DNA from: an uncultured Parolsenella sp.
GTDB lineage: Bacteria > Actinomycetota > Coriobacteriia > Coriobacteriales > Atopobiaceae
DNA length: 32,477 nucleotides
Direction of reading: 5' to 3'
NCBI GenBank assembly: GCA_934668375.1
Contig: CAKUNF010000016.1
Span: 1-32,477, forward strand
The translations under genes were made by a program, and so were the position numbers. Position 1 is the stretch's first letter; every line of letters begins with the position of its first letter. The notes beneath the pieces are model-generated. The model was given only the letters and a program-made list of their open reading frames with translations, had not been told where the DNA came from and ran no database searches. Positions 1-8,489 of the stretch are shown here, one piece after another.

Positions 1-53
1 AGCGCCGATGGTACTGCGGAGTCAGTCCGTGGGAGAGCAGGACGTCGCTGACC
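1..53 (+). rRNA. rrf: 5S ribosomal RNA, 3' part (cut by window start)
   Basis: The first bases match the 3' half of a Gram-positive 5S rRNA: an AGCGCCGATGGTA block, then a helix, then GGGAGAGCAGGACGTCGCTG. The 3' end is set near 53, where the molecule would close on its missing 5' end, so it is approximate by a few bases. The 5' part lies outside the window. This marks the downstream end of an rRNA operon, and a strong terminator follows at once. Confidence 0.88.
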
Positions 54-74
54 AACGAGGGGCATTTGCCGTGG

Positions 75-116
75 ATATGGCCTCGCGGACCAGACGGTCT
101 GCGAGGCCATATTTGT
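75..116 (+). terminator. Strong intrinsic terminator of the rRNA operon
   Basis: ATATGGCCTCGC (75-86) pairs perfectly with GCGAGGCCATAT (101-112). The stem continues inward with GGACC/GGTCT (one G-U pair) to an AGAC loop, giving about 17 continuous pairs, followed by TTGTTT. This is a typical factor-independent terminator closing an rrn operon. Confidence 0.92.
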
Positions 117-401
117 TTATGAAGAACACCTTGGAGCTTCTTGCCTCTTATCGTGTGTTTCCATGATGAGGTGCGTTTGCGATTAGGCCGCTTCCGAGGG
201 AGATTACCGTTCGCCGACTAAATTCGTCTGTTTTTTGGCGACTCAGCTTAATTTCTTTTCTAAAACCCCTGGTAGTTTGATATCTGACAGGAATCTAACA
301 ATTTCCCAACAGTCATTCGCCGCCTTAAATCGTCCCTTCGCTTTCTCTTAAGGCCTTTCTTAGTAGCGTTACAAGTCCAACGTAACCGAGGGAGGCAGCT
401 T
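117..401 (+). promoter_or_regulatory. AT-richer intergenic leader upstream of the SARP-like regulator
   Basis: There is no gene in this stretch of about 285 bases. It is clearly richer in A and T than most of the window, with several T-runs (for example near 231-236 and 255-260). GTTAC (369-373) and GTAAC (381-385) form a weak inverted pair close to the start codon. A strong ribosome binding site GAGGGAGG lies at about 388-395, just ahead of the ATG at 402. I see no convincing -35/-10 pair, though the AT-rich part is where a promoter would be expected. Confidence 0.4.
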
Positions 402-3245
402 ATGAAGGACGAATTTGATTCAAGGGAAGCCGGTCTTTCTGATTCCTTCGGACGTTCTGTGAATAATAGCGGCCGCTCTTCCAGGCTCGAGGCCGATCAG
501 GAAGCTCATTCTGCTCGTCTGGTTAAGCGCCCGGCGTTGCAACAGTCCATATCTTCGGCGCTAGACCGAGATTCTCTCGCTGTTATCTGCTCTGAACCTG
601 GCATGGGAGTCCATACCGCCTCGCGATTTGTAGCGGCTTCTTACGAAGCTACAGGCCTTAGGGTTGCGTGGGCAAAGCTTAATGTCAAATCCGAGGCTGC
701 CGTATGCCGCCGAATCAACAAGGCAGTCGCTCAGCTCATGGAGCTGGCTCATGGGCCGGGGTCTGGCTCTTCCGGACTTCTTGTCGTTGACGGATTTGAT
801 TTTGAAGACGAGAACTATGCCATACGAGCGTCTAAGTATGTTATCGGCGCAATCCTTGCTGGAGTCCATGTACTGGTCCTCATGTCTCCGGACTATAGCC
901 ATCTCATTGACTACTTTCCGAATTGTCGGATTATCGGAACTCGCGATCTCGTTCTTCCCGGTTCTGAGATTCGCAAGTGGTGCGGTAAGAGAAGTGGCCG
1001 ATCTATTGAGTCGATTCGGACGTTGACTCATGGTATTCCAGCGCTTGTTGACGTGTTCAGGGGCAATACCGCGTCTGCGGGTTCGTCTCTATATCCGAGT
1101 GAATGGGACAATCGAGCGACGGAGCTGTATATGACCGCGCTAAGGCCTAAGCTCATCAGCGAGGAGTGGCTCATTAGGTTCGGTATGTGTGCGTTTGGAT
1201 CCGGTCATGTTGATGATCTGAGGGCATGTGGCATAAGGGTCTCGTCCGACATCGCATATGAGCTTGCGCAGGGCTGCCCCTTGCTCGGGTTCAAGCTGGA
1301 AACGGGGTGTTTCGAGTGCGTTCCTCTGAGCGAGAGCTCGCTTTGCCACGTACTGAATGAGGCGCAAGGTGTGATGCCTTCTGGAAACGAAGTGCTGCCT
1401 GAGATTGTGGCGATGTTGATCAACCAGGGTAAGTATCGAAGGGCCGGCACTCTTGCTTCGCTCTGCCTCGAGTCTTCCCTCGTTGTCAGACGAATTCTCG
1501 ATTACCCGCTCGAGCTTATCGACGCGGGCTATCTTGGGCTTGTTGCAAGTGTCGCCAATGGCGATGAAACACCCCGCTCCGCTGTTGCGAGAAGCATTCT
1601 TGATGTGCTTGGCGTTCCAGTCTCGACCACCGAGACGACAAGGGTCGATCTTGATTCGTCTCAGTTTTGTACGAGAAAGGCGAGGCTACAAGTACGACTA
1701 TTCGAGCTTTGTAGGGACATGGAGTCGAGTGCATCTTTGAACGAGGTTTCTTCCGTTCTTGCAAGACTCGAGCCTGAGGTGTCGAGGCTAGACGACGCAC
1801 TCTCATCAAAGGTTTACCATCACGCTCGCTCACTGCTGCTTGCAATGAGCGGCGCTGCCCTTGAGGCCTTCCGTGAGCTTGTCCTCGCTCAGGACCTGCG
1901 AGAGCAGCCGGAAGAGGGGCGCTCGCTCTTCTCGGCATTGCTGTGTCGAGACTTCGAGGCCCTTGGAAAGATTGTTGGAAGCCCAGAAAGTCAGAGGGAT
2001 GCCTCAGCATTTAGGGCTGCGTCTGAGCTGATGCTCGAATCGGGAGTTGCGGGTCTCGCCGAGCAGGTTCAAGCCATATGCGAGCTCTCGGGCATCGTCG
2101 CGGGCGAGAGAAAGGACGTTGAAAACGCTAACCGCGCCTTTACGCGGTGGCGTCTGGCTCAAAAGTCTCGTCTCGTCATGTGGGGAAGTGCTGTGCTGTC
2201 TTTGGGCGATTCGCTTCGAGGGCAATTTCAGCATGCACACGTGAGGGCGCTTGAGGCCATCCGAATCTCAGATGAGCTCAATGAGGGGGATGCGCTAGCG
2301 CTCTCGAGAATGGCTGAGCGCTGCGCGCTACGCGGCCTTGGCGAGAGAGATTCCTTGGATGCCGTGCGTGCAGAAATCTTATGCTCGCCTGATATCGCAG
2401 CACTCGACCGGCTCCATGAGTCTCTCGGCTCAGATGCGGTCGAGAACTGCGACGATGAGCTGTTGGATATGAGGACAGTATCTCCTAGAAACGGCGTGAT
2501 GGCGCTTGCGGTTCTTGTTTCTTCTGCCGATAGGTCTTGTGGCCCAAGAATGACGGAGCAGTTGCCTCTTTCCTGGAAGGGAGGCTTGGCGTCGAGAGGG
2601 CTTTCGCCATCTTCAATATCTCACCAACGACAACCGGCGCTTCCTTCGAATGGCAGGGACGCCAGGCTGAACGTTTGCGTGCTTGGAGGGGTAACGGCCT
2701 GGAAGAATGGCGTCCGTATTCCGGAGCGAGATTGGACGAGGCGGCAAGCAAAGATGCTGCTTGCGTTGCTGGCCCTGGCTCCAGGCCATCTCATACAAAG
2801 GCACGAGGCGATTAGCTTGCTCTGGCCCGATACGGACCTGGCGAGGGGAAGGGAAAGCCTCTACACGGTGCTGAGCTCGTTGCGAACAACGCTCGGGCAG
2901 ACGGCTGGGTCCAACAGGTTTGTGCTTGGGGAGCTTGGCCAAATCTGGCTCGACGGCGAGCTCGTCAGCTGCGACATAGACGAGTTCGAGGAGATCGCTC
3001 GGCGCGTTGTCTCTCGGAAAGTCGAGGATGGGGAGGCCATAGCCCTGTGCGTGGCCCTGGAGGGGATGTATAACGGCGGGAGCTTCGTGCCGACGAATGA
3101 CTCGGTGGGAAGGTTCAGAGACAGGCACGAGGAACTGGCAAGACGCTATCGAGACGCGATGCTCGTTGGGGTGGAGGCTGCAACGAGGTTGCGCGACACC
3201 CGTCAGGCTGCATGGTTCGCCCAGAGCGCGAAGAGGATAGGATAG
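402..3245 (+). CDS. Large SARP/BTAD-type transcriptional regulator with degenerate STAND/AAA ATPase domain
   Basis: A 947-residue soluble protein. An N-terminal disordered part (1-40) leads into an AAA/STAND-like domain. Its P-loop position (64-74, SEPGMGVHTAS) lacks the Walker lysine, while a Walker B-like LLVVD sits at 126-130. A long helical middle follows. From about residue 756 (LNVCVLGGVTAWKNG) there is an OmpR/SARP-type winged helix to about 850, then a bacterial transcriptional activator (BTAD) region that stops early at 947 (TAG). Such proteins bind DNA through the winged helix and act as activators; the target is unknown. The ATG at 402 has a strong GAGGGAGG site. The gene is visibly less GC-rich than its neighbours, which may mean acquisition or relaxed constraint. 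It stands alone between the rRNA terminator and secA. The family call is from motifs only. Confidence 0.8.
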   Translation: MKDEFDSREAGLSDSFGRSVNNSGRSSRLEADQEAHSARLVKRPALQQSISSALDRDSLAVICSEPGMGVHTASRFVAASYEATGLRVAWAKLNVKSEAAVCRRINKAVAQLMELAHGPGSGSSGLLVVDGFDFEDENYAIRASKYVIGAILAGVHVLVLMSPDYSHLIDYFPNCRIIGTRDLVLPGSEIRKWCGKRSGRSIESIRTLTHGIPALVDVFRGNTASAGSSLYPSEWDNRATELYMTALRPKLISEEWLIRFGMCAFGSGHVDDLRACGIRVSSDIAYELAQGCPLLGFKLETGCFECVPLSESSLCHVLNEAQGVMPSGNEVLPEIVAMLINQGKYRRAGTLASLCLESSLVVRRILDYPLELIDAGYLGLVASVANGDETPRSAVARSILDVLGVPVSTTETTRVDLDSSQFCTRKARLQVRLFELCRDMESSASLNEVSSVLARLEPEVSRLDDALSSKVYHHARSLLLAMSGAALEAFRELVLAQDLREQPEEGRSLFSALLCRDFEALGKIVGSPESQRDASAFRAASELMLESGVAGLAEQVQAICELSGIVAGERKDVENANRAFTRWRLAQKSRLVMWGSAVLSLGDSLRGQFQHAHVRALEAIRISDELNEGDALALSRMAERCALRGLGERDSLDAVRAEILCSPDIAALDRLHESLGSDAVENCDDELLDMRTVSPRNGVMALAVLVSSADRSCGPRMTEQLPLSWKGGLASRGLSPSSISHQRQPALPSNGRDARLNVCVLGGVTAWKNGVRIPERDWTRRQAKMLLALLALAPGHLIQRHEAISLLWPDTDLARGRESLYTVLSSLRTTLGQTAGSNRFVLGELGQIWLDGELVSCDIDEFEEIARRVVSRKVEDGEAIALCVALEGMYNGGSFVPTNDSVGRFRDRHEELARRYRDAMLVGVEAATRLRDTRQAAWFAQSAKRIG

Positions 3246-3392
3246 AATCGGTGCGCAAATTGTGCGCATCCGGGGTTGGGCGATGCGCGAGATGCGCTCG
3301 CGCGAGACTAACGATAAAGTGGAAAGGCTAGCAGAAATAAGCGCATGCCTCGCATGCGAAGGCCAAGTACATGAGAGTAAGCAGGAAAAGCC
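3246..3392 (+). promoter_or_regulatory. secA leader with GCGCAT-rich inverted repeats
   Basis: This non-coding gap holds two symmetrical elements. TGCGCA (3252-3257) and TGCGCA (3263-3268) form a 6-bp stem, 8 with flanking pairs including one G-T, over a 5-base loop. CGCATGC (3342-3348) and GCATGCG (3352-3358) form a perfect 7-bp stem with a 3-base loop, about 35 bases before the secA start. GATGCGC also occurs twice between them. No U-tract follows either stem, so they are not clear terminators. They could be operator sites or leader RNA structures for secA. No confident promoter is seen. Confidence 0.4.
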
Positions 3393-6227
3393 ATGGCAGG
3401 TCTCTTCTCAAAGATTCTTTCCATCGGCTCCGACAAGGAGCTGAAGGAGTACAACTCCATTGCCGCCAAGGTGTCTTCGCTTGGTGATACGTTTGCGAAG
3501 ATGGATGATGAGGAACTCGCGGGCCAGACCGCAAGGTTCAGAGAGCGGCATGCCAATGGCGAGTCGCTTGATGACCTTCTTCCCGAGGCCTTTGCTTGTG
3601 CCCGCGAGGCATCTGACCGAGTTCTTGGAATGCGCCACTTTGACGTGCAGGTCGTTGGTGGAATCGCGCTGCATCGTGGCACCATTGCCGAGATGAAGAC
3701 GGGCGAGGGCAAGACGCTCGTCTCGACGCTCGCTGGCTACCTCAACGGCATCGCCGGCGAGGGCGTGCACATCGTTACGGTCAACGATTACCTCGCAAGG
3801 CGAGACTCAGAGTGGATGGGCAAGCTCTACAACTTCCTCGGCCTTGAGGTCGGTCTTCTCCAGAACGGCATGCCTCTCGCTGACAAGCGTCCCGCTTATG
3901 CGGCTGACATCACCTACGGCACGAACTCCGAGTTTGGTTTTGACTACCTGCGTGACAACATGGTGATGCGTGCTGACATGCGCGTTCAGCGCGGGCACAA
4001 GTTCGCCATCGTCGACGAGGTGGACTCTATTCTCATCGACGAGGCTCGTACGCCGCTCATCATCTCTGGCGCTGGCACGAAGTCCGCAGATACGTACAAG
4101 GAGTTCGCCCGCGCCGTCCGCGGTCTCGAGCGCGGCGAGGAGCCTGAGCGCGATCCGCTCGGCGGACCAGTTCCGGAGCCTGATGGCGACTACATTATGG
4201 ATGAGGCCAAGCACACGATTGCCGCCACGGAGCGCGGCCTGCGCAAGATCGAGCAGCGCCTTGGCACCGACATCTACAGCGATCTTTCCGGCCAGCTTGC
4301 AAACCATCTTCAGCAGGCGCTCAAGGCCCAGTATATGTTCCACCGTGACAAGGATTACGTGGTCATTGACGGTGAGGTCAAGATCGTCGATGAGTTCACT
4401 GGTCGAATCATGGAGGGAAGGCGCTGGTCAGAGGGCCTGCACCAGGCGGTGGAGGCCAAGGAGGGCGTGCTCGTCCGCGAGGAGAACCAGACGCTTGCCA
4501 CCATCACCCTGCAGAACTATTTCCGTCTCTATGACAAGCTTTCCGGCATGACGGGTACCGCCATGACCGAGGATGCCGAGTTCCGCGAGATCTACAAGCT
4601 CCCGGTCACGGAGATTCCGCCCAACAAGCCTGTCGTGCGTGTTGACCACGATGACAGGATCTATCGCACCATCGAGTACAAGTTCAACGCCGTCGCCGAT
4701 GACGTCGAGCAGCGTCACGCCAAGGGCCAGCCGGTGCTTGTGGGCACCGTCTCCATCGAGAGCTCCGAGAAGCTCTCGAAGATGCTGACGTCTCGTGGCA
4801 TCAGGCACGAGGTGCTCAATGCCAAGTTCCACGAGCGCGAGGCGCAGATCGTTGCCCAGGCCGGACGCGAGGGTGCTGTCACGATCGCCACGAACATGGC
4901 CGGTCGAGGCACGGACATCCTGCTTGGCGGCAATCCCGACGAGCTTGCCGATGAGATGCTCGCCGAGGGGGGTACCCCTGCGGACGTCGCGACTCCCGAG
5001 CAGCTTTCCGAGGCTCGCGCCCGTGCGCGTGAGATCTGCGGCAAGGAGCGTGAGCGCGTGCTTGCCGCCGGTGGCCTTGCGGTTATCGGAACGGAGCGCC
5101 ACGAGAGCCGGCGCATCGACAACCAGCTCCGCGGCCGTGCCGGCCGCCAGGGAGACCCGGGCGAGACCCAGTTCTACCTCTCCCTCGAGGACGACCTCAT
5201 GCGCCTGTTCGGTGCGGATCGAATGGATCGCATCGGTGCGCTCATGGCAAAGTACGATATGCCGCCTGACATGCCGCTCAAGGCAAAGATGGTCAGCAAG
5301 GCCATCGAGGGAGCTCAGCGCAAGGTCGAGGAAATCAACTACGCCATGCGTAAGAGCGTGCTTGACTACGACGATGTCATGAACCAGCAGCGCCAGGTCA
5401 TCTACGAGGAGCGCAACAAGATCCTCGACGGCAAGGACCTCATCGAGCACATATCCGAGGTCACGAGCGCCACGGTCGAGCGTGAGGTTCGTGAGTTCTG
5501 TCCCGAGGGCTCGGCAAGCGAGGACTGGGACCTCGACGGTCTTCGTTCCTGGCTGAACGAGCTCACGGGCGTGGACGAGATGCCAGAGTTCTCCAAGGAG
5601 GCTGACACGTCAGACGTCGTAAGCGCCGTGGACGCTTACGTTTCCGACCTGTACGCCAAGCGCACGGAGGACCTTGGCGAGGACATCACGCACCGTCTCG
5701 CCACGCAGGTCATGCTCCGCGTCATCGACACGCGCTGGATGGCCTACCTCCAGGAGATGGACTACCTCAAGACGGGCATTGGTCTGCGAGGCTTTGGCCA
5801 GCGCGACCCGCTCGTTGAGTACAAGCAGGAGGCATACGCCGCATTTGGCCAGCTCGTGGACACGATGTACGAGGACTTCCTGCGCACGATGCTGCACATT
5901 CGTCGCAACACGGCTCCCATTGCTGCCGCGACGCCTGCGCCCTCCGCGCTTGATGGTGCCAACTTCTCTGGCCCTGCCGAGGTTGACGGGGCCGATGGGG
6001 CTCGTGGCTCGGTGTTCTCGCGTGCTCGTGCCAACGCGCGGCCACAGCAGGGCGAACACGCCGAACGTCGCGATGCGAGCGCGCCCTCGCCCAGGGCGTC
6101 CGCGGCGAAGCCCCACACGTACCGCAAGGCTGACGATCCCGATCCCTACGTGGGCGTGGGCCGCAATGACCCCTGCCCCTGTGGAAGCGGCAAGAAGTTC
6201 AAGAACTGCCATGGGAGAAATCGATAG
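3393..6227 (+). CDS. secA: Protein translocase ATPase SecA
   Basis: SecA is the cytoplasmic motor that drives unfolded preproteins through SecYEG using ATP. The 944-residue protein is full length. It has Walker A (MKTGEGKT, 101-108), the DEVDSILIDEARTPLIISG block beginning near 208, the helicase-like NMAGRGTDI and GRAGRQGDPGE motifs, and a C-terminal zinc-binding tail with CPCGSGKKFKNCHG at the very end. A variable acidic/Pro-Ala linker precedes the tail. The ATG at 3393 is the expected start (MAGLFSKIL). The TAG stop shares its last base with the GTG start of prfB, so the two are probably translationally coupled. No SecM-like arrest peptide was recognised upstream. Confidence 0.98.
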   Translation: MAGLFSKILSIGSDKELKEYNSIAAKVSSLGDTFAKMDDEELAGQTARFRERHANGESLDDLLPEAFACAREASDRVLGMRHFDVQVVGGIALHRGTIAEMKTGEGKTLVSTLAGYLNGIAGEGVHIVTVNDYLARRDSEWMGKLYNFLGLEVGLLQNGMPLADKRPAYAADITYGTNSEFGFDYLRDNMVMRADMRVQRGHKFAIVDEVDSILIDEARTPLIISGAGTKSADTYKEFARAVRGLERGEEPERDPLGGPVPEPDGDYIMDEAKHTIAATERGLRKIEQRLGTDIYSDLSGQLANHLQQALKAQYMFHRDKDYVVIDGEVKIVDEFTGRIMEGRRWSEGLHQAVEAKEGVLVREENQTLATITLQNYFRLYDKLSGMTGTAMTEDAEFREIYKLPVTEIPPNKPVVRVDHDDRIYRTIEYKFNAVADDVEQRHAKGQPVLVGTVSIESSEKLSKMLTSRGIRHEVLNAKFHEREAQIVAQAGREGAVTIATNMAGRGTDILLGGNPDELADEMLAEGGTPADVATPEQLSEARARAREICGKERERVLAAGGLAVIGTERHESRRIDNQLRGRAGRQGDPGETQFYLSLEDDLMRLFGADRMDRIGALMAKYDMPPDMPLKAKMVSKAIEGAQRKVEEINYAMRKSVLDYDDVMNQQRQVIYEERNKILDGKDLIEHISEVTSATVEREVREFCPEGSASEDWDLDGLRSWLNELTGVDEMPEFSKEADTSDVVSAVDAYVSDLYAKRTEDLGEDITHRLATQVMLRVIDTRWMAYLQEMDYLKTGIGLRGFGQRDPLVEYKQEAYAAFGQLVDTMYEDFLRTMLHIRRNTAPIAAATPAPSALDGANFSGPAEVDGADGARGSVFSRARANARPQQGEHAERRDASAPSPRASAAKPHTYRKADDPDPYVGVGRNDPCPCGSGKKFKNCHGRNR

Positions 6228-7360
6228 TGGCGGAAGTGAATCAGGAGCGCCTCGAGGCGCTTGCGGGAAGGCTTGCAGAGGTCGAGGGCTATCTACACCT
6301 CGACGAGAGCAAGGCGCTGGTCGCAGACCTTGAGCAGCGCAGCGCGGAGCCCGGGTTCTGGGATGACGCAAACGCCGCGAGGCAAACCATGGCCCGTCTC
6401 GCCAAGGCAAAGGACGATGTCGCCGGCATCGAGGCAGCTCGTGCCAAGCTTGAGGATGCCCAGGCGGCGTTTGAGCTTGCAACGGAGATGGACGATGCAG
6501 ACCTTCTCGCCGAGGCCCAGACGACGGCCGACTCCCTCGAGCGCGACTTGAGCGAGCTCGAGCTCACGAGCTGGTTCACCGGCGAGTTTGACCAGGGTGA
6601 CGCCATCGTGAGCATCACGCCGGGCCAGGGCGGGCTTGAGGCGCAGGACTGGTGCAGCATGCTGCTCCACATGTACCTGCGCTATTGTGAGCGCCGCGGC
6701 TGGAAGGTCACGGTGAACGACGCCCCTGCTGCCGAGGTCATCGGAATTGACCGCGCCACCTTCACGGTGAGCGGCAAGAACGCCTACGGCATGCTTCGGG
6801 CCGAGCAGGGCGTGCATCGTCTCGTGCGCATCTCGCCCACGGATGCCAAGAAGCGTCGCCAGACCACCTTCGCAGGCGTCGAGGTGCTCCCCGTGCTCCC
6901 CGATGACATCGAGGTTGAGATCGACCCCGGCGACGTCCGCGTTGACGTCTACCACGCGAGCGGTCCCGGCGGCCAGGGCGTCAACACGACTGACTCTGCC
7001 GTGCGCGTGATGCATATCCCCACGGGCATCGTGGTCACGTGCCAGAACGAACGCAGCCAGATCCAGAACAAGGCCACGTGCATGAGCATCCTGCGCTCGA
7101 AGCTCTACGAGCTTGAGCTCCAGAAGCGTGCGGAGGCGCTCGACGAGCTCCGCGGTCCCAAGCACGACATCGGCTTTGGCAACCAGATCAGGAGCTACGT
7201 CCTGTACCCGTATCAGATGGTGAAGGACCTGCGAACGGGCTGCGAGACGGGTAACGTCGACTCGGTCCTCTCCGATGGGGACCTTGATCCGTTTGTCACG
7301 GCATATCACCGCTGGATCGTGGGCGGCCGTGAGCCCGTCGCCGTCGATGACGAGCAATAG
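6227..7360 (+). CDS. prfB: Peptide chain release factor 2, with SPT in place of the SPF anticodon tripeptide
   Basis: RF2 recognises UAA and UGA in the ribosomal A site and triggers peptide release. The 377-residue protein has the catalytic GGQ at 248-250 (GPGGQGVNTTDSAVR), as expected. The stop-reading tripeptide, normally Ser-Pro-Phe, is Ser203-Pro204-Thr205 here (codons TCG CCC ACG, 6833-6841), followed by DAKKRRQTTF. Most bacterial prfB genes have an in-frame UGA and +1 frameshift after about 25 codons; here the same place reads CTC GAC in frame, so that autoregulation is absent. The GTG start overlaps the secA stop by one base, with GGGAG upstream. Alignment places this clearly with RF2, not RF1. 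The meaning of SPT is discussed in the findings. Confidence 0.96.
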   Translation: MAEVNQERLEALAGRLAEVEGYLHLDESKALVADLEQRSAEPGFWDDANAARQTMARLAKAKDDVAGIEAARAKLEDAQAAFELATEMDDADLLAEAQTTADSLERDLSELELTSWFTGEFDQGDAIVSITPGQGGLEAQDWCSMLLHMYLRYCERRGWKVTVNDAPAAEVIGIDRATFTVSGKNAYGMLRAEQGVHRLVRISPTDAKKRRQTTFAGVEVLPVLPDDIEVEIDPGDVRVDVYHASGPGGQGVNTTDSAVRVMHIPTGIVVTCQNERSQIQNKATCMSILRSKLYELELQKRAEALDELRGPKHDIGFGNQIRSYVLYPYQMVKDLRTGCETGNVDSVLSDGDLDPFVTAYHRWIVGGREPVAVDDEQ

Positions 7361-7388
7361 CCAGACAAATTAAGGCAGTTTGTACGCC

Positions 7389-7417
7389 AGGGCGCCTGCG
7401 TGGTCGGGCGCCCTTTC
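7389..7417 (+). terminator. Intrinsic terminator after prfB
   Basis: AGGGCGCC (7389-7396) pairs perfectly with GGCGCCCT (7407-7414) over a 10-base loop, followed by TTTCT. It lies about 30 bases after the prfB stop and closes the secA-prfB unit. Confidence 0.85.
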
Positions 7418-7625
7418 TATGCGCGGCAACATGATTTGAACGCATTGTGAAGAGCCCCGGTATGTCGCGGAAATAAGCTGAGTTAAGCCTTTCACCTGCG
7501 GGTTTGTCGTAAAAAAGAGTAAAAACATGCTCCAGCGTCCGTGTGCATGGGATACACTCTCACCGAACGTTTCTCTGGAAGGCAACGTTTTGTCTGTCGG
7601 TAAACCATTAGACCAAAGGAGTCTC
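7418..7625 (+). promoter_or_regulatory. Upstream region of the transketolase operon
   Basis: No gene is seen here. The palindrome AACGTT occurs twice, at 7566-7571 and 7584-7589, with centres 18 bp apart; CG-centred palindromes like these suit LacI-family repressors, so they are candidate operators for the nearby regulator. TACACT at 7553-7558 could be a -10 box, but no good -35 goes with it. The ribosome binding site AAAGGAG is at 7615-7621. An upstream in-frame ATG (7527) is rejected as the start because it would place this whole control region inside the gene. Confidence 0.35.
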
Positions 7626-8489
7626 ATGGAAGAGAAGGAGCAGAAGGAGCTCGAGCTGCTCGCGGCCAAGGTTCGTCGCGACGTCGTCGAGATGCTGCTG
7701 CACCGTGGCTATGGCCACCTGGGCGGCTCGCTCTCCATCGTCGAGGTCATGGCCGTTCTGTACGGCAAGCAGCTCAAGCACGATCCCAAGAACCCCAAGT
7801 GGGAGGACCGCGACCGCCTCGTGCTGTCCAAGGGCCACGCCGGCCCCGCCTGGTACTCCGTCCTCGCCGAGCGCGGTTTCTTTGACCGCGACATGCTCTT
7901 CACGCTGAACGACGGCGGCACCAACCTGCCCAGCCACCCGGATCGCACCAAGACCCCGGGCGTCGACATGACGACGGGCTCCCTCGGCCAGGGCTGCTCG
8001 ACCGCTGCCGGCATCGCCACCGCTCTCGCCAAGAAGGGCTCCGACGCCTACACCTACCTCATCGTGGGCGACGGCGAGCTCAACGAGGGCCAGTGCTGGG
8101 AGGCCTTCCAGTACATCGCCAACTACAAGATGGACAACCTCATCGTCTTCATCGACGACAACAAGCGTCAGCTTGACGGTTGGACCAAGGACATCATGAA
8201 CCCGTTCGACTACGTCGCTAAGATGCAGTCCTTCGGCTTCTACACTCAGAAGGTCAACGGCCAGGATGTCGTGGCCGTCGACGCCGCCATCACCGAGGCC
8301 AAGCAGCACAAGGGCGAGGCCCTCTGCATCGTCCTCGACACCGTCAAGGGCGCTGGCGTCAAGGCCTTTGAGGAGATGGAGAGCAACCACGCTCCCAAGT
8401 TCAACACGCCTGAGCTAAAGAAGACCGCCCAGGATGCCGTCGATGCTCTTAACGAGCAGGTCAAGAAGCTTGAGGAGGAGGTCGCCTAA
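7626..8489 (+). CDS. Transketolase, N-terminal (thiamine diphosphate-binding) subunit
   Basis: This is the first half of a two-gene transketolase, which moves two-carbon units between sugar phosphates in the non-oxidative pentose phosphate pathway. The 287 residues carry GHLGGSLSIVEVMAVLYG, KGHAGPAWYSVLAERGFF, GSLGQGCSTAAGIATALA and the cofactor-binding GDGELNEGQCWEAF...NLIVFIDDNKRQLDG. The start at 7626 is chosen for its AAAGGAG site and family length. The stop overlaps the start of the C-terminal subunit gene in TAATG, so the two are translated together. Split transketolases are known in archaea and many anaerobic bacteria. Here both halves have intact domain ends, so this is not a frameshifted single gene. 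Confidence 0.95.
   Translation: MEEKEQKELELLAAKVRRDVVEMLLHRGYGHLGGSLSIVEVMAVLYGKQLKHDPKNPKWEDRDRLVLSKGHAGPAWYSVLAERGFFDRDMLFTLNDGGTNLPSHPDRTKTPGVDMTTGSLGQGCSTAAGIATALAKKGSDAYTYLIVGDGELNEGQCWEAFQYIANYKMDNLIVFIDDNKRQLDGWTKDIMNPFDYVAKMQSFGFYTQKVNGQDVVAVDAAITEAKQHKGEALCIVLDTVKGAGVKAFEEMESNHAPKFNTPELKKTAQDAVDALNEQVKKLEEEVA

Noticed and set aside
3262..3444. 60-codon frame ahead of and overlapping secA, a possible SecM-like leader peptide
   Set aside because: Starts at a GTG without a ribosome binding site, has no signal sequence or arrest motif, and overlaps secA by about 50 bases.
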